A DNA stretch of 64,000 nt from positions 93,414,948 through 93,478,947 of the forward strand of contig CM024755.1 in assembly GCA_014218235.1 (NCBI GenBank). The letters are read 5' to 3'. Within the stretch, counting starts at the first letter, position 1; the number at the start of each line of letters is the position of its first letter. Under the pieces are notes generated by a model. It did not search any database, had not been told where the DNA came from, and worked only from the letters and a program-made list of their open reading frames with translations. Source of the DNA: Colocasia esculenta (lineage: Eukaryota; Streptophyta; Magnoliopsida; Alismatales; Araceae). A program made the translations under genes and the position numbers. Positions 11,149-22,447 of this stretch are shown here, one piece after another.

Positions 11149-11980
11149 GTTGGTTTCAAAGCATTGGACTGTGCTTGCGTGAATTTCTTACTTTTAACGA
11201 CTTCCCGTTGAAGTCTTATTTACTCATTACTTTATAGATAAGATGATTAATATTGAACTTTTTCTTGATTGTTCACATAAAAATAGTGATGACATATATG
11301 GATCTATCCTCAGTCATATTTTTCCTTGTTGGCATACTTCTATCAGAAAAATTTGTGGACCAGCAATTTGGACAAAGATTTTTGTATTCTTCTATGAAAG
11401 GTGGACCAGCAATCTTTGTCCAAATTGGTCAGGTTTAGTTCTTGCAGGTGTAGTTTTTGTCACAATGACTCCTCTTATAGTGATTTTTGACAGAGAGGAT
11501 GGTCTTAAGTGGTTGAAACTTCTTATGTTCCTTGTTCCGCTTGCAACCCACAAATGGACAAATGGACAGGAGTATCTCTTTATAGGAATAGGCTCAGTGC
11601 ATGGTTTTAATATCTGGTCCAAGATGCTGTTGGAAGTCACATTGTGTGGTTCAAAGACTTTGTAAGTTTATGACACCTGAAGTTTTATTTTACAGAACTA
11701 TTTTGGAAAATAAATGAACTTGTTTATATGTATACTAATTGAATGATTTTTATTTTGCAGGTTGAGTTAGATGACACCTGACGTTTTTATTGTGCCAACA
11801 GAACACCTCTCCTCCCTTAAGAACATTGTCCACTCTCTCTTTATGAAACATTATGGTCATTGGATTTATGTTAATTATGACCAAAACAATTATGATTGTC
11901 TTATCCTCAAGACAAACAATGATGTGTATGTGATGTTTAAATTTTATGTTGTACATTTGTGATGTGTTATAAATCAGTGT
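11149..11980 (+). other. CACTA interior, unrecognised open frames
   Basis: A 140-codon frame (11243-11665) with hydrophobic stretches and a 63-codon frame (11771-11962) are present. Neither resembles a family I know. One or both may be captured exon or intron sequence. A short direct repeat (GGACCAGCAA near 11357 and 11403) is visible. Confidence 0.3.
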
Positions 11981-12111
11981 TATATGTACTTGTTTTGGTG
12001 GTGTAATTATGTGAGTGTTTCTTTTCAAACAGTGTAAGTTGTGTAATGTAAATTGAGAAAGTTGGTTGTAATTATTAAATGTCATACGATTGATGATGTG
12101 CAAAAAATGTG

Positions 12112-12215
12112 GTGTATGTATGTAAATATGCAAGTTGTGTGCTATGTGTGTGGATTGTGTATGTAAATATGCAGGTTGTGTGCTATGTGTGTGGATGTAT
12201 GTAAATATGTATGTT
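12112..12215 (+). repeat. TG-rich tandem repeat (~40-bp unit) in the CACTA element
   Basis: About 2.5 copies of a unit reading TGTATGTAAATATGCArGTT followed by GTGTGCTATGTGTGTGGAT. Confidence 0.8.
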
Positions 12216-12229
12216 ATATTTTTAGTCAA

Positions 12230-12592
12230 TTATGGATTATATATATTTGCATTGGGAGTTTTCTTACGGTTCAGAGGTGCGTAACTACAGATAATAGCTA
12301 CGGTTTCTAAAGTAGTGATTAATTTTCGTATGTCATCTTCTATTGGGATATTTCTTATGGTCTTTCATATGTATACTTATGCTTTATAAAAGTAGGCCAA
12401 GTCTATATTATTACGGTTTATAAACGAATGTATTTATTACATATTCTTAACCATAAGTAAGGCTATAGCCACGCTTGCTGTACTTGCGAAAACGAACCGT
12501 AGGAAGTTTCGTAAGTATACGTATGTTCTTACGGTTTTGACACTTACACTTACGTTTTTTCGTTGTAAGTGTTGCCCAGTTTTGTTGTAGTG
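12230..12592 (-). repeat. Right subterminal region and terminal inverted repeat of the CACTA element
   Basis: Dense in TTACGGTT, CGTAAGT and ACCGTAAG words and ending at the inverted copy of CACTACAA. This is the counterpart of the left end. Confidence 0.8.
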
Positions 12593-13094
12593 ACAACCAG
12601 TTCATCGGCCATGTGGGAATCCATGGATAGAGGAGTCTTATGGAGGCCTTGAACAAGGATTCACTAGTCAGCCAGGAAGAATATCCGACGGAGAGTTTTG
12701 TCCAAGTCAAGAGAAAGTGTATAGAGAAACAAGTGCTTGACGTTCCAGAGGAATTATAGAACAGTGGAGCATCGGTAATGGTATTCACAAAACATTGCGA
12801 GAAACGAAGGTTAGTCTATTAAAAATACGACAATTTAATAAACATTATTGAAATAAATTACCTGATATATTATGAGATATTTTCATGTCAAGTTAAGTCA
12901 TAATGGATGGTTAAAAGTATGTGTATATGATAAAGAAAATCATAGATGTGAAAAGATCAAGTGTATGGCTTTTAATTAACTAATACATCACCAAGTTTAA
13001 CAGCATTGTTTACCATGTTCAAGATAATTAACATGTTATATGGTCACTGTAGAAAGTCAAGATTAGTAAAAATATAGGGTTTATGCACAAAATC

Positions 13095-13175
13095 TATAAG
13101 GCGACGTACCTCTGTAAAGATCGCAACAGGGTACATCCAGAATACGACAGGGTCTTTCACAGAACGCAACGGGTC
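13095..13175 (-). repeat. Phased TGTCGCG-type words in the W LTR (class B)
   Basis: Four words, read on the minus strand as CCTGTTGCGATC-like sequences, have centres at 13101, 13123, 13144 and 13166. The spacings of 22, 21 and 22 bp are identical to those of the related solo LTR (36422, 36444, 36465, 36487). Individual words have mutated while the spacing was kept. Confidence 0.7.
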
Positions 13176-13825
13176 AGTCAGGACAGGCAGCCAGAACGTG
13201 ACGCCAGTGCCTATCACATTCAGAACGTGACATGTTGCTGGTCACAATCAGCCCTGAGAACACGACCTATCGGGCTGTCACGTTCTCAGGTCCTACGCCT
13301 GAGTCCGAGTGGGAAAAGGAATCGCCTTGGATTACGGTCCAGGCTTTCTAGGTTTTGATACAGGGTTGTTCCAAAATTGATATCTCATTGTACAGTTGAT
13401 TAAAAATTGCAAAACCACTTTTAAATGAATCTAGACATGCAAGAATACACATAATAAATAGGAATTTTCAAATAGTCATGGTCTTGACAGGTTTTAAACA
13501 TGAACATGCACGAAGAACACCGAACAGTGTACAGTGAAGGTAAAAGAATTAATTCGAGTAGTATATTGGATGGAAATTGGGGATTTCGGTGGCAAAAGTT
13601 TCTTGACATCGAGCAGTACCTCCAGTAAAATTTTCATGGCATGGGATTGAGTGTACATAGAGATCTAGATTTAATATGAGGGTTCGGGGTCAAGGTGATA
13701 GCAGAACTTCAAAAATAAAGATCAAATGATGGGGTCGATGAAAATTAGACCAACAAGAGGGCTTTTGTTCCTAATGTTTGGACATCCTACAGACAAATTT
13801 AACTGAGTTTAGCTTGTGAGAATGC

Positions 13826-13833
13826 CTACCTTT
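13826..13833 (-). promoter_or_regulatory. Conserved 5' splice-donor motif in the W LTR leader
   Basis: Minus-strand CCAAAG|GTAGGCATTCTC. The same motif occurs in the solo LTR (35760) and, as AAAG|GTAGGTGTTCTC, in both Y LTRs (54763, 59328), each at the end of a short GC-richer leader. Confidence 0.5.
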
Positions 13834-14391
13834 GGGTCGATTTTTCTTCTATGGCTTAGAACTCGAAGAACAAGGGTTGGATCTTGAGCAAACCTTCTCC
13901 CCACGAATTCTTCCTTCCTTTTGCCTCTCCTCCAAGTCCAGAAAGCCTCAGCAATGCATTAGGGCCGGCCATGGGGAGGTTGGGGTGTTTTTAAGCTTCC
14001 CTTGTTTCCAATTCCTACTACCACTATAATTCCTATTAAATTATGAGATTTCCTTATTTCTATCCCCCTTCCAAGCTTTCCAACTCTTAATTGGGTTAGG
14101 TTGGGTTGAAAATTCGTGCCTAGCCAATTTGGGTAGGGTTAGGAGTCTAATTCCAACCCATATTAACTATGTTAATGATTTAATAGCTCTATTCTTTTTA
14201 GGAATATTAAAGATACGAATTTGGGGTATTTTCCTATTATTCATCTTATAAAAATCCCCATTTTGGCCCAATAACTTTTATATGATCCATTTAACAAAGC
14301 CTATCATCTCTTTTTGTTTAATGGGTTTTAATTAATTCATTTTTCTTTAACTTTATGATTTATTTATTTATTAAAATACAGGGCTGCTACA

Positions 14392-14498
14392 TCCTCCCCC
14401 TCTTAAAAGAATTTGGTCCCCAAATTTATGACCTTCATGGAGAGAATGTCTTAACGAAAAGATCGGGGTAATTTCGCCTGGCGATTCCTTCAGGTTCC
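14392..14498 (-). mobile_element. W internal end: chromodomain C-terminus and polypurine tract
   Basis: The minus-strand purine tract AAGAGGGGGAGGA directly precedes the LTR start. Upstream, the C-terminal codons of the chromodomain/integrase read GIARRNYPDLF before a stop. They continue the frame that is broken by the copia insertion and resumes at 30462, which proves that both pieces belong to one element. Confidence 0.8.
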
Positions 14499-15969
14499 TG
14501 TTAGTGTAGAATGATATCTAGGGGGGGGGGGGAGGAGAATAGGGAATCTTCAAATTATATGCCAATTTGAAAAAAGATTCTGTGAGATTTGAAAACAGAT
14601 TAAGTGAATGACTCACAACACAGAGAAACTCAAACCACACAGGAGAGAGCAGAATTTTTAAGGTGGTTCGGCTCCAATGAGGAGACCTACGTCCACCCCT
14701 CACCAAAATCAGTGAGGCTCCACTACGAGGACAACTTTGTGAGACTCTCACACCACTGCTGATTCACAGCTTCTACCCTCCGCTGACTCACAGCTTGAAC
14801 AACCTGCTGATTCACAACTTCAAATCTTATGATCCAATCACAACAAGTGAAGGATCAACTTAGTCTACTTCACAAAGAAGCAGACAGCTAACCAAAGTCA
14901 AATTTAAATAAATTGAAGAGTATTGAAGTAAATAGATGTCTGGAGAAGTTTAGAGGTGATCAAACTCTTAGGACAAAAGCTAGATCTGATTCGAGAACTC
15001 TCTAGCCTCAATTCAAACTTCTCCTCAGACGAATTCTTCTTCTGATTGAAGCACAAGGATCGCACGCCTCTGAGTCGTAGAAGAATTCTGATCCTCTGTT
15101 CTCAATGTTCAGCAACAATTCTTCGAAGTCGCAAATTGCTTGATCCAGCATCACCTTCTTTCGATTTGACGCAATGCTGAAGTCGCATGTTCTTCCTGAA
15201 CACAAATATTTGCCCTGCACAGTTCTTCGCGCTCTCCGATTTCACTTTTTCAAACTGTGCGCGATACTCTCCCAACTAGGTCGCTTCACCTCTTTTGATC
15301 TAATCCCTGGAATCTTCTACAGTGGGCCCCTCAACAAATTCCCAAAAGTTGGGAGAATTTTTTTGTCACCAAAGGATGGCATCTTCCAGAAACAAGTGAT
15401 ATGTACCTGAAGTCCTAACGGACATGCCTAGGGTCACGTACCCAATACTTATGCGTTGACAGATTCTCTGTTGAAAGATTCTAAGTATTGAAGTGTCGAC
15501 GTATCCATAATGCAGTGTCGACACACACATACCTGAACAACAGCATGCGGCCCAGAATTATACCCATTAGAGTCGACTTGACAGACGTGTAGAGTCGACC
15601 TCATTTGGAAAGAGAGTCAACCTCATTCGCACTTCTCTTCAAAAAGCTGGCTGAAAGCCTGAATAGCATTGACCTGATCCATATTTGGTGTCGACCTTAT
15701 CTGATTACTTCACTTCAGTGCAGCATAGGAAAGCCACTAGTGTCGACCTTATATCCGAGTAGTGTTGACCTTATCTGGTTATTTCTCCTTAGCGCATCAC
15801 TGAAAGAACCATTAGTGTCGACCTGATTCTTGAGCAGTGCCGACCTTAAAGACAGTACTAACTTCTTCACTTGATTCAAATGATTTGTTCCTGTGATACA
15901 AATACCAAGTGTCAGATGTTTATGGCTTTTTACTTAATTTATGACATCATCAAAACCAGGGACACAAAA
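14499..15969 (-). repeat. 3' LTR of the copia element
   Basis: Closely matches 28984-30456 through its length. It contains a poly-G run (14521-14533) near its distal end and eleven phased GTCGAC words (15497-15841). The 5' terminal dinucleotide (plus 15968-15969) has mutated from CA to AA. A minus-strand purine tract (15970-15983, AAAAAGAGGAGA) precedes it. Confidence 0.93.
15490..15848 (-). repeat. Phased GTCGAC word array, copia 3' LTR (class A)
   Basis: Word centres are at 15497, 15519, 15574, 15596, 15618, 15670, 15692, 15744, 15766, 15819 and 15841. Every neighbour within a group is exactly 22 bp away, and the groups repeat at 74-77 bp. The consensus is AGTGTCGACCT; some words have decayed (GTTGAC, GTCAAC). 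Confidence 0.85.
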
Positions 15970-16363
15970 TCTCCTCTTTTTGATGATGGCAACATTTAAT
16001 CATAGAATTTGGACTTTTCATATGTTCATAACCAGGAAACAGTAGTCCACTCAAACCATTCGCAGAAGTAAACAAGTCATCTACACAAGTAAAACCACAA
16101 TCACACAGATCCATTGCAATTGAGCATACTTTGATGATTTCATTCCACATAACAAGGATCTTACAAAGATCACCAACCATCAAAGTGCAAAACAAGTAAC
16201 ATAGTTCATTTCAACTATAAACCATCAAAACATCCATTAAACATCCATCATCCATTAAACATCCATCAAACATCTATGACCAACTCTCCCCCTTTGACAT
16301 AATCAAAAAGAAGGAATCATTGAGAAGTGGAGGTGGCTGAGGTGGGAATAGCTTGTTCTCAAT
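15970..16363 (-). other. Copia 3' untranslated spacer with polypurine tracts
   Basis: Lies between the extra ORF and the 3' LTR. It carries the LTR-proximal purine tract and a second one (minus strand AAAGGGGGAGAG, about 16281-16295). The LTR terminus sequence TGATTATGTCAAA recurs beside the second tract. Duplicated polypurine tracts are a known trait of Sireviruses. Confidence 0.6.
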
Positions 16364-18593
16364 TCAGGACAGTCTAAAGTGGATATCACTGCAATGGTCC
16401 CAAAGAAAATAATCAATCGTATTGAACTTGAGAGAAAGAAATTCTTTCAATTTCTCAAACTGATTGTCAATGATCACTGGCATATTATCTATTCCATGGG
16501 GCATGGTGGGTGCAATTGCTGATGAGGTAGCCTGATTGCTGTCTACTGAATCATTGGTATCATGTAACTTCAAAATTGATTGAATTCATCTCTGACTTAT
16601 TGGAGTTTATGAGAGATATGTTCATGGTAACCCCTCAGAATGTTCATCCTTTGAGAGATTTGTTGAACAGTTTGTATGATACCAGGAATATCATTTAGCT
16701 TATCAACCCCTTGCAGTAGAGCTTCTTCAATGGACTGGGCTTCGTCAAAAATCTCAGCTTGAGTATAAGATGCTTTATTGAACACATACCTTATGGTCTT
16801 AACCAGTTGATTAGATCTGACTGGTGTAAACATGTGGTTTTGTTCTTGCCTGTCAACATTTCCAGTGAGCCTCCTTTCAATAGTTTCCATATGCTGTCAA
16901 ATTCCAAGGCTTGCTGATCAACGTTTTATGCAAAAGAGCAAGAGAGTTGTTGACTGCTGAGAATTGATCTTGGAAGAAGTTGAGAAGCCCAGATGGAATT
17001 TGAGCTCCTGCTGAGGATGAAGAAGGAATATCATGCACAGATGGAGAATGTCCAGAAGGAGGAAGATGAGGAGATGAGACGTGAGGAGGATCTGATCCTA
17101 GATTATCAGCTGTAGGGATATGAATAGGTAGATTCTCTTCCAACTGAATATCCTCAAGGACAACATCCCTCTGACTTCTCTGCACCTCTTATCTTGCTGT
17201 GGCTGGTCCAAACCCAATTCCTCATCAACATTTTCCTGGGGTGCCAACTCAATGTGAGCCAAGTCATATGTGTGAAACATGGCTATTTTCTGAACTTTGG
17301 TAGCACCCAAGGAAATGTTCAACTGCTGAAAGATTATGGACAAGTGAGCTGCATAAGGCAGACTCTTTTTCAACTCCGGCCTGGTTACATCATGAAGCGG
17401 TTGACAGATGATCATTGCCAGGTTGACTTTTTCTCTCTTAATCATGTAGAACATTAGAAATCTCTGCAAGCTAGTGACTCTTTGCCTCCCTCCTCCTTGA
17501 GAAGTTAGAATTGTAGTGCACCAATGATTCAACAGTCGATTTACAAGAGGAAATCTGTTTGCATTCAATGTTGAAACCTTTGTCTGATTGATATCATTTA
17601 CATCACTTGGCAGACCAGTTAATACTGAGTACGCTTCATGTGCACATAACTAAAAATTCTGAGGGTTATGACCCTCATTTGGTATGCTCAGCAATTGACT
17701 CACAATGGCATTTGTGAGTATAATAGGTATTGCCCTTACACTGGACTCTAGAGTATGCTTTTTACTGACCAAATTTCTAAAACATTCTTGGACCAAAATT
17801 GGATAATATATCCTATGCTCACTTAAAAACTTGTCCAGCCCTGGAATTTTAGTATATCTAGAATTTCTGGCAGAGTATTGATCATACCTTCATCATGAAC
17901 ATTGATTATTCTAGGATGCAGGATGGGCTTGTTCCCAGTTATCATTCTATTCACTTTTTAAGAGGGAAACTTTGACTCTTCATCATCATACTCGTCAGAT
18001 CCGGATTTTGATTCTTATTCTTGGTCAGAGTTCTGTTCTGGAACCTCAAAACTAGCTTCCTTGTCAAGTTCCTCTTGATCTACAGCAGCATCCTGAATAG
18101 CAGCCTCATCACCATTGTTATTTTCCTCTCTATCATTTTGAGCACTCACATTGTCATCCTCAACTATTAACTGCTCATAGTTGACTTCTTCAGACTGCTC
18201 TACCTCACTGACACTAGGGTTTTGAGATTGAGATGACTGCTTCTCTTGAACTTTCTGTCCGCTAGAACCATTATTGGAACCCTGGGGATTAGGGCTTCCG
18301 TCAGGAGACATTTGCGAAATAGCATTCTGAGAACTTTGCTGGCTGGCCTCATCTTCATCTGAACTGCTCAAATCTACGAACTCCTGCTTCTTCTTGCCCT
18401 TGGAAAAGTTCTTTTCTTTTGTTGTGCGGGGATGTGAAGACCTCCGGCTTGGAAAGGACGGGACTGCGGGCTTCTTCTCTCGAATTTCAATACCTTTTGC
18501 AGGATCATTACACTCCTTTGTGCGCCATTCTGGTACTGAAGGTTCAACCTCTTTCCTCTTTCCTTCACGACGGGGTTGCATATTCGGAGCCAT
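16364..18593 (-). pseudogene. Sirevirus additional ORF (env-like position; putative plant transposon protein)
   Basis: The frame starts at ATG 18593 (MAPNMQPRREGKRKEVEPS) with a basic head (SRRSSHPRTTKEKNFSKGKK) and a long acidic Ser/Glu/Asp/Gln-rich stretch to about 18015. After stops it continues with a folded-looking domain (about 17950-17100) that includes VLTGLPSDVNDINQTKVS and GGGRQRVTSLQRFLMFYM. This resembles the 'putative plant transposon protein' domain seen in copia elements downstream of pol. A coiled-coil-like C-terminus follows (16890-16600). The position between RNase H and the 3' LTR is that of the env-like ORF of SIRE-1, but I see no signal peptide or membrane span. Several stops and frame changes make it a pseudogene. 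Function unknown. Confidence 0.6.
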
Positions 18594-20300
18594 AACCAGA
18601 TGGACAGGGTATCAGAGAAGGAAGAAGTTACAGCTGCAGAAAGAGGGTTTTAAGAGAAGGTTGGAGAGGGATGAAGGCAAAATGTTCAAAACAGCTTTTA
18701 GAGTCTAGTTTATCGAAGAGACGTGACACTTGATGCGTCGACATGCCCTATGAAATACAGAGAGCCTACAGAGCAATGAAACATATCATGTTCCATTGAC
18801 AAGATACATAATAGCGTTGACTCAAATGTGAAGAGTGTCGATTCTAAGAAATTGAGATCAAGGCAGAACTAAAAAAAAAAATTAAATGGGAGCAATTCAC
18901 CATGATACTTGAAACTTCTAGAAAAATCTTGAGAGTGTTATCAACATTTATACTTCTTTCTCTCCTCTTCTCTTTATTAGTGAGATTAATGGTTTGAAAA
19001 TTATAAACATTAGTTTAATCATTAAAAGCATTGAACTATTCATAAGAGTAAACAACAAACGTGGAATAATCCTTTAAATAGAGAAATTGCAACATTATGC
19101 AACTACTTACTCAAGACATGTAAAAAGGTGATCTTGGAAAGATAACAGGACAAACAAGATACATTGAATTGAAAATTTTCAGCTTAATTTTCAGAACTTT
19201 TTGAATATTTTCATCATCATTTTTTTTTAATTGGAACAAATGAACAATCTGATTTCCCTTTCTTTTTCATGCAAGAGCCCATGCTTTTCACACACCAGAG
19301 CTCCTGATTACTTAAATAGGGTAATCTTCTTGTTTCAGAAAAGTGTGCATCTTTTCATGTGAGGATGCATGTTGATTAGACACCAGAATCTCCAGTTCTC
19401 AAAATGCACATGCAAAATTTTTAATAACCCTGAACAGAATTAACTAGCTCATCATGACATACAATGAATCCACTGACTTTACCAGAGATTTGCAGTTTCT
19501 CAAAGCATAGTCATTGTTCTGCTATTTGGAAGACTTTAAATATTAAAGGTTTATTAACCTTTCTGAATCAGGAAGATTTTTCAAGACAAAGTATCTCAGA
19601 TGCTATGAAAATCTGACCAGAGAAACCAAGTTACATGAAAATTTTCAGAGTTTAATAAAAGGTAATTCTCACTTGATGAATTAATTTCTGCACTATTATT
19701 TAACCTTTTGAACTTTTCAGAGCCTTTTAAATTTTAAACTAGACATTAATAATTCACAAACCATAATCTTTTACTTTCAGAAACAGAGGAGTTTAAAACA
19801 AATATAAATGAATTTAACTCCCCCTTAGAATTTGCCTAAAAATTCAGATTTTCACAATGAAATTACTCCCCTTCACAATTGACTTTTTGAAATAAGAAGG
19901 AAATGAAATAAGACTCCCCATCAACAATTGCATATAAAACCCTTGGTACATAAAGGAGACATATACTCATGTGTGGTGAAAGATTCAAGACAAGCTTAAC
20001 TTGCCCTTGTTCAAGTCACCATTTGATATACTAAAAGGCTAATGCAATGTGTGAATCAAGAGTTTATTTGCTGAAACAGGAAGAAATTTATTTACAAAAA
20101 GGAAGTGAAGGTGTATAGATTGTAAAGAATGGCAAAGAGCTTGGAGTGAAATGACTAGTGTCGACTCTCTTGCCAAAAGAGTCGACCTAAGTCTGAACAA
20201 TCAACACAGAAAGGTGAGAGGTTTCTTCTTCACAAACTGTAGAAGAACTGATTACTTTCCATCCAACTCATTTGACCAACTAAACCACTGAGCATAAGTT
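18594..20300 (-). other. Copia spacer between RNase H and the extra ORF
   Basis: AT-rich non-coding DNA of 1.7 kb. It holds class A words at 18739, 18797, 18818 and 18839 (the last three 21 bp apart), and at 20162 and 20183 (21 bp). It also holds purine tracts near 19840, 19868 and 19914 (minus strand AAGGGGGAG, GAAGGGGAG, ATGGGGAG). These look like extra polypurine tracts. Confidence 0.6.
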
Positions 20301-20419
20301 TTTCAATCAATTTTCATCCCAATATTTTGTCAGAAATCATCAAGAAGATTTATCAACCAGCAGCAAGAATTTTATTACACCACAAGCAATTACACAAGCA
20401 AGCATTCACAGTAATTTTC

Positions 20420-20940
20420 AAAACAATCAATCATGAATCAAGCAAACAAAGGCCAAGTTCTCTTCTTAAACAAGAATATCTTTCATTGCACAAAGGTTTA
20501 GTGAAGATATCAGCAATTTGTTTTGAAGTTTCAACAAAGTGCAATTGAAAAGAATTTTTGCTTACTTCATCTCTTAAAAATGATGTCCTGATTTCTATGT
20601 GCTTTGTCCTAGAGTGCTGGATTGGATTTTTAGCCAAACTAATTTCACTAGTGTTATCACACAAATTGGGACACATCCAAGATCTATTTGGTAGTCTTGG
20701 AGTTGATGTTTAATCCAAAGCACTTGAGTGCCACAACTCCCTGCAGCAACATATTCTGCTTTTGCAGTGGAGAGAGCCACTAGTACTCTTTCTGTCCAAC
20801 TTACATCCAGCATAATCCGCAACTGAGTAAGATATCAAGTTAAACTCACTAGATGCAGGATACCATAATCCCAGCTCATGAGTTCTGCAAGGTATCTGAA
20901 AATTCTTTTTGTAGCACTCATGTGGGATTCTTTAGGACTA
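20420..20940 (-). pseudogene. Copia RNase H domain
   Basis: Shows ALSTAKAEYVAAGSCGTQVL (about 20770) and, in a shifted frame, CDNTSEISLAKNPIQHSRTK then HIEIRTSFLRD and QIADIFTKPL. These are the conserved copia RNase H blocks that degrade the RNA template. A frameshift near 20690 and stops upstream break it. Distal end of the pol polyprotein. Confidence 0.85.
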
Positions 20941-21880
20941 GCCTAAAACCTAGCACACATGCACATTGAGAATTGAATGTCTGGTCTAGATATTGTTAAA
21001 TAAAGCAAGGATCCGATCATACCTCTGTAAATTTTTGGGTCTGCAAGGTTGCCTTTCAGATCAGCATCCAAACTTACAGTAGTGCTCATTGGAGTAGCCA
21101 TGGCATTGGTTTTCTCCATCTTGTATTTTTTCAGCAAATCATGAATGTATTTTGACTGATTTATAAAAGTCCTTTCTTTTGTTTGAACAATCTGCAATCC
21201 AAGAAAGAATTTTATTTCTCCCAATAAACTCATTTCGAATTCATTTGTCATTAATTCAGCAAATTCCTTACACAATGATGATTTTGTTGATCCAAAGATA
21301 ATGTCATCAACATAAATTTGACCAACAAGATATCCTTTCCTTGAACTTTTGTAAAGAGTGTTTTATCAACCTTACCTCTTGTATACCCTTCACCTATAAG
21401 GAATGAGCTCAACCGATCATACCATGCCTGGGGAGCTTGCTTCAGGCCATACAGAGCTTTGTCCAATTTAAACACATGATTAGGAAGGTTAGTACATTCA
21501 AAACTAGGAGGTTGTTCAACATAAACTTCCTCTTCAATCAGTCCATTCAAAAATGTACTCTTAACATCCATTTGCTGCAGTTTCATACCATTAGCACATG
21601 CAAAAGAAAGTAAAATTTGAATTGCTTCAAGTCTAGCTACTGGAGCAAAAGTCTCTTCAAAATCATTTCAAATTCCTAATTATACCATTTTGCTACAAGC
21701 CTAGCCTTGTTTCTAATTACCTTTCCATCTTCACTGGTTTTGTTTTTAAAAACCCATTTAGTTCCAATAACTCCTTAAGAAGAAGGTCTTGGAACCAAGT
21801 GTCAAACTCTATTCCTTTCAAACTGGTTTAACTCTTCTTGCATAGCATTAATCTAGGAAACATCTTTTAGGGCTTCCTCA
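20940..21880 (-). pseudogene. Copia reverse transcriptase domain
   Basis: Contains MDVKSTFLNGLIEEEVYVEQ, the KLDKALYGLKQAPQAWYDRL block, the catalytic YVDD box (plus 21303-21314) and SLLGEIKFFLGLQIVQ, then GSLLYLTISRPDIQFSM. This copies element RNA into cDNA. The frame shifts just before YVDD, and stops occur near 20945 and in the N-terminal part (21650-21830). Dead copy. Confidence 0.9.
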
Positions 21881-22062
21881 ATATTCTTGGTTCATCTTGA
21901 GAGACAAGAGCCATTTGATCAAGTTCAGAAATAGCCTTAAAATGAGATCTAGTCCTAGGAGGGTCAAGTAAATTACCATGATACTTTCCTGAGGATGATC
22001 TCTTACAATTCTTATATTCAGCTGATCTCTTTCTCTGTCTGTATTTTACTGGCTCCTGTACA

Positions 22063-22447
22063 TCACAGCCATCTGAATTTTTCTTTGTTGCGATTCCTTT
22101 TCTTCTTGGTCTTCAGCGTCCTCTCCTTCCAGAAACTCTCCATCTTCTTTTTCTCTGCACAGATCAGCATCAATTCATCAAATGTGATATGAGGGGATTC
22201 TTCAACAATTTGATCTTTTACATTAAAGACTCTATAAGCTCTTGAATGATCAGAATAGCCAAGAAAGATCCCGAAATCACTCTTAGGCTCAAATTTATCC
22301 AAGTCATGTTTATTGTTGATCAGAATGAAACATTTAGCACCAAACACCTTAAAGTGATAAGTGGAAGGTTTCTTACCTTTCAATAATTCATAAGGAGTCT
22401 TTTTGCTAAGAGGCTTACCATTGCACGATTTATGATGTAACAATAGG
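22063..22447 (-). pseudogene. Copia integrase C-terminal part
   Basis: Reads GKKPSTYHFKVFGAKCFI and KSDFGIFLGYSDHSRAYRVF, the conserved region after the copia integrase core. A Lys/Glu-rich linker to RT follows. The integrase frame is interrupted at 22447/25683 by a solo LTR. Confidence 0.85.

Larger units (their letters stand above)
8039..12592. mobile_element. CACTA-type DNA transposon with captured host exons (Pack-CACTA)
   Basis: The left end starts CACTACAATAAAACTGAGCA and the right end, read on the minus strand, starts CACTACAACAAAACTGGGCA. The long imperfect terminal inverted repeats continue with ACACTTACG. The 3-bp duplication ACA flanks both sides (8036-8038 and 12593-12595). Subterminal regions are dense in CTTACGG/CGTAAG words, as expected of CACTA elements. 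The related solo LTR at 34816-38210 holds the uninterrupted sequence GGTTGTACCCTAA, an empty site. No transposase gene is visible; the interior holds captured gene fragments, so it is non-autonomous. Confidence 0.9.
6980..14391 (-). mobile_element. 3' LTR of minus-strand gypsy chromovirus W, split by a CACTA element
   Basis: On the minus strand the LTR starts TGTAGCAGCCC (plus 14391) after a purine tract, and ends CGGGACGTGACA (plus 6980). Left flanking pentamer is AATTG; the right target duplication was lost. Without the CACTA insertion it is about 2.85 kb. Large parts match, in opposite orientation, the solo LTR at 34816-38210, including the GC-rich block, the phased words and the splice-donor leader. 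The internal region continues at 14392-14498 and resumes at 30462. Confidence 0.85.

Noticed and set aside
11243..11665. Transposase of the CACTA element
   Set aside because: No catalytic or zinc-finger motifs; the frame overlaps captured-gene introns.
16364..18593. True envelope gene in the copia element
   Set aside because: No signal peptide, membrane span or glycoprotein features; only the position is env-like.
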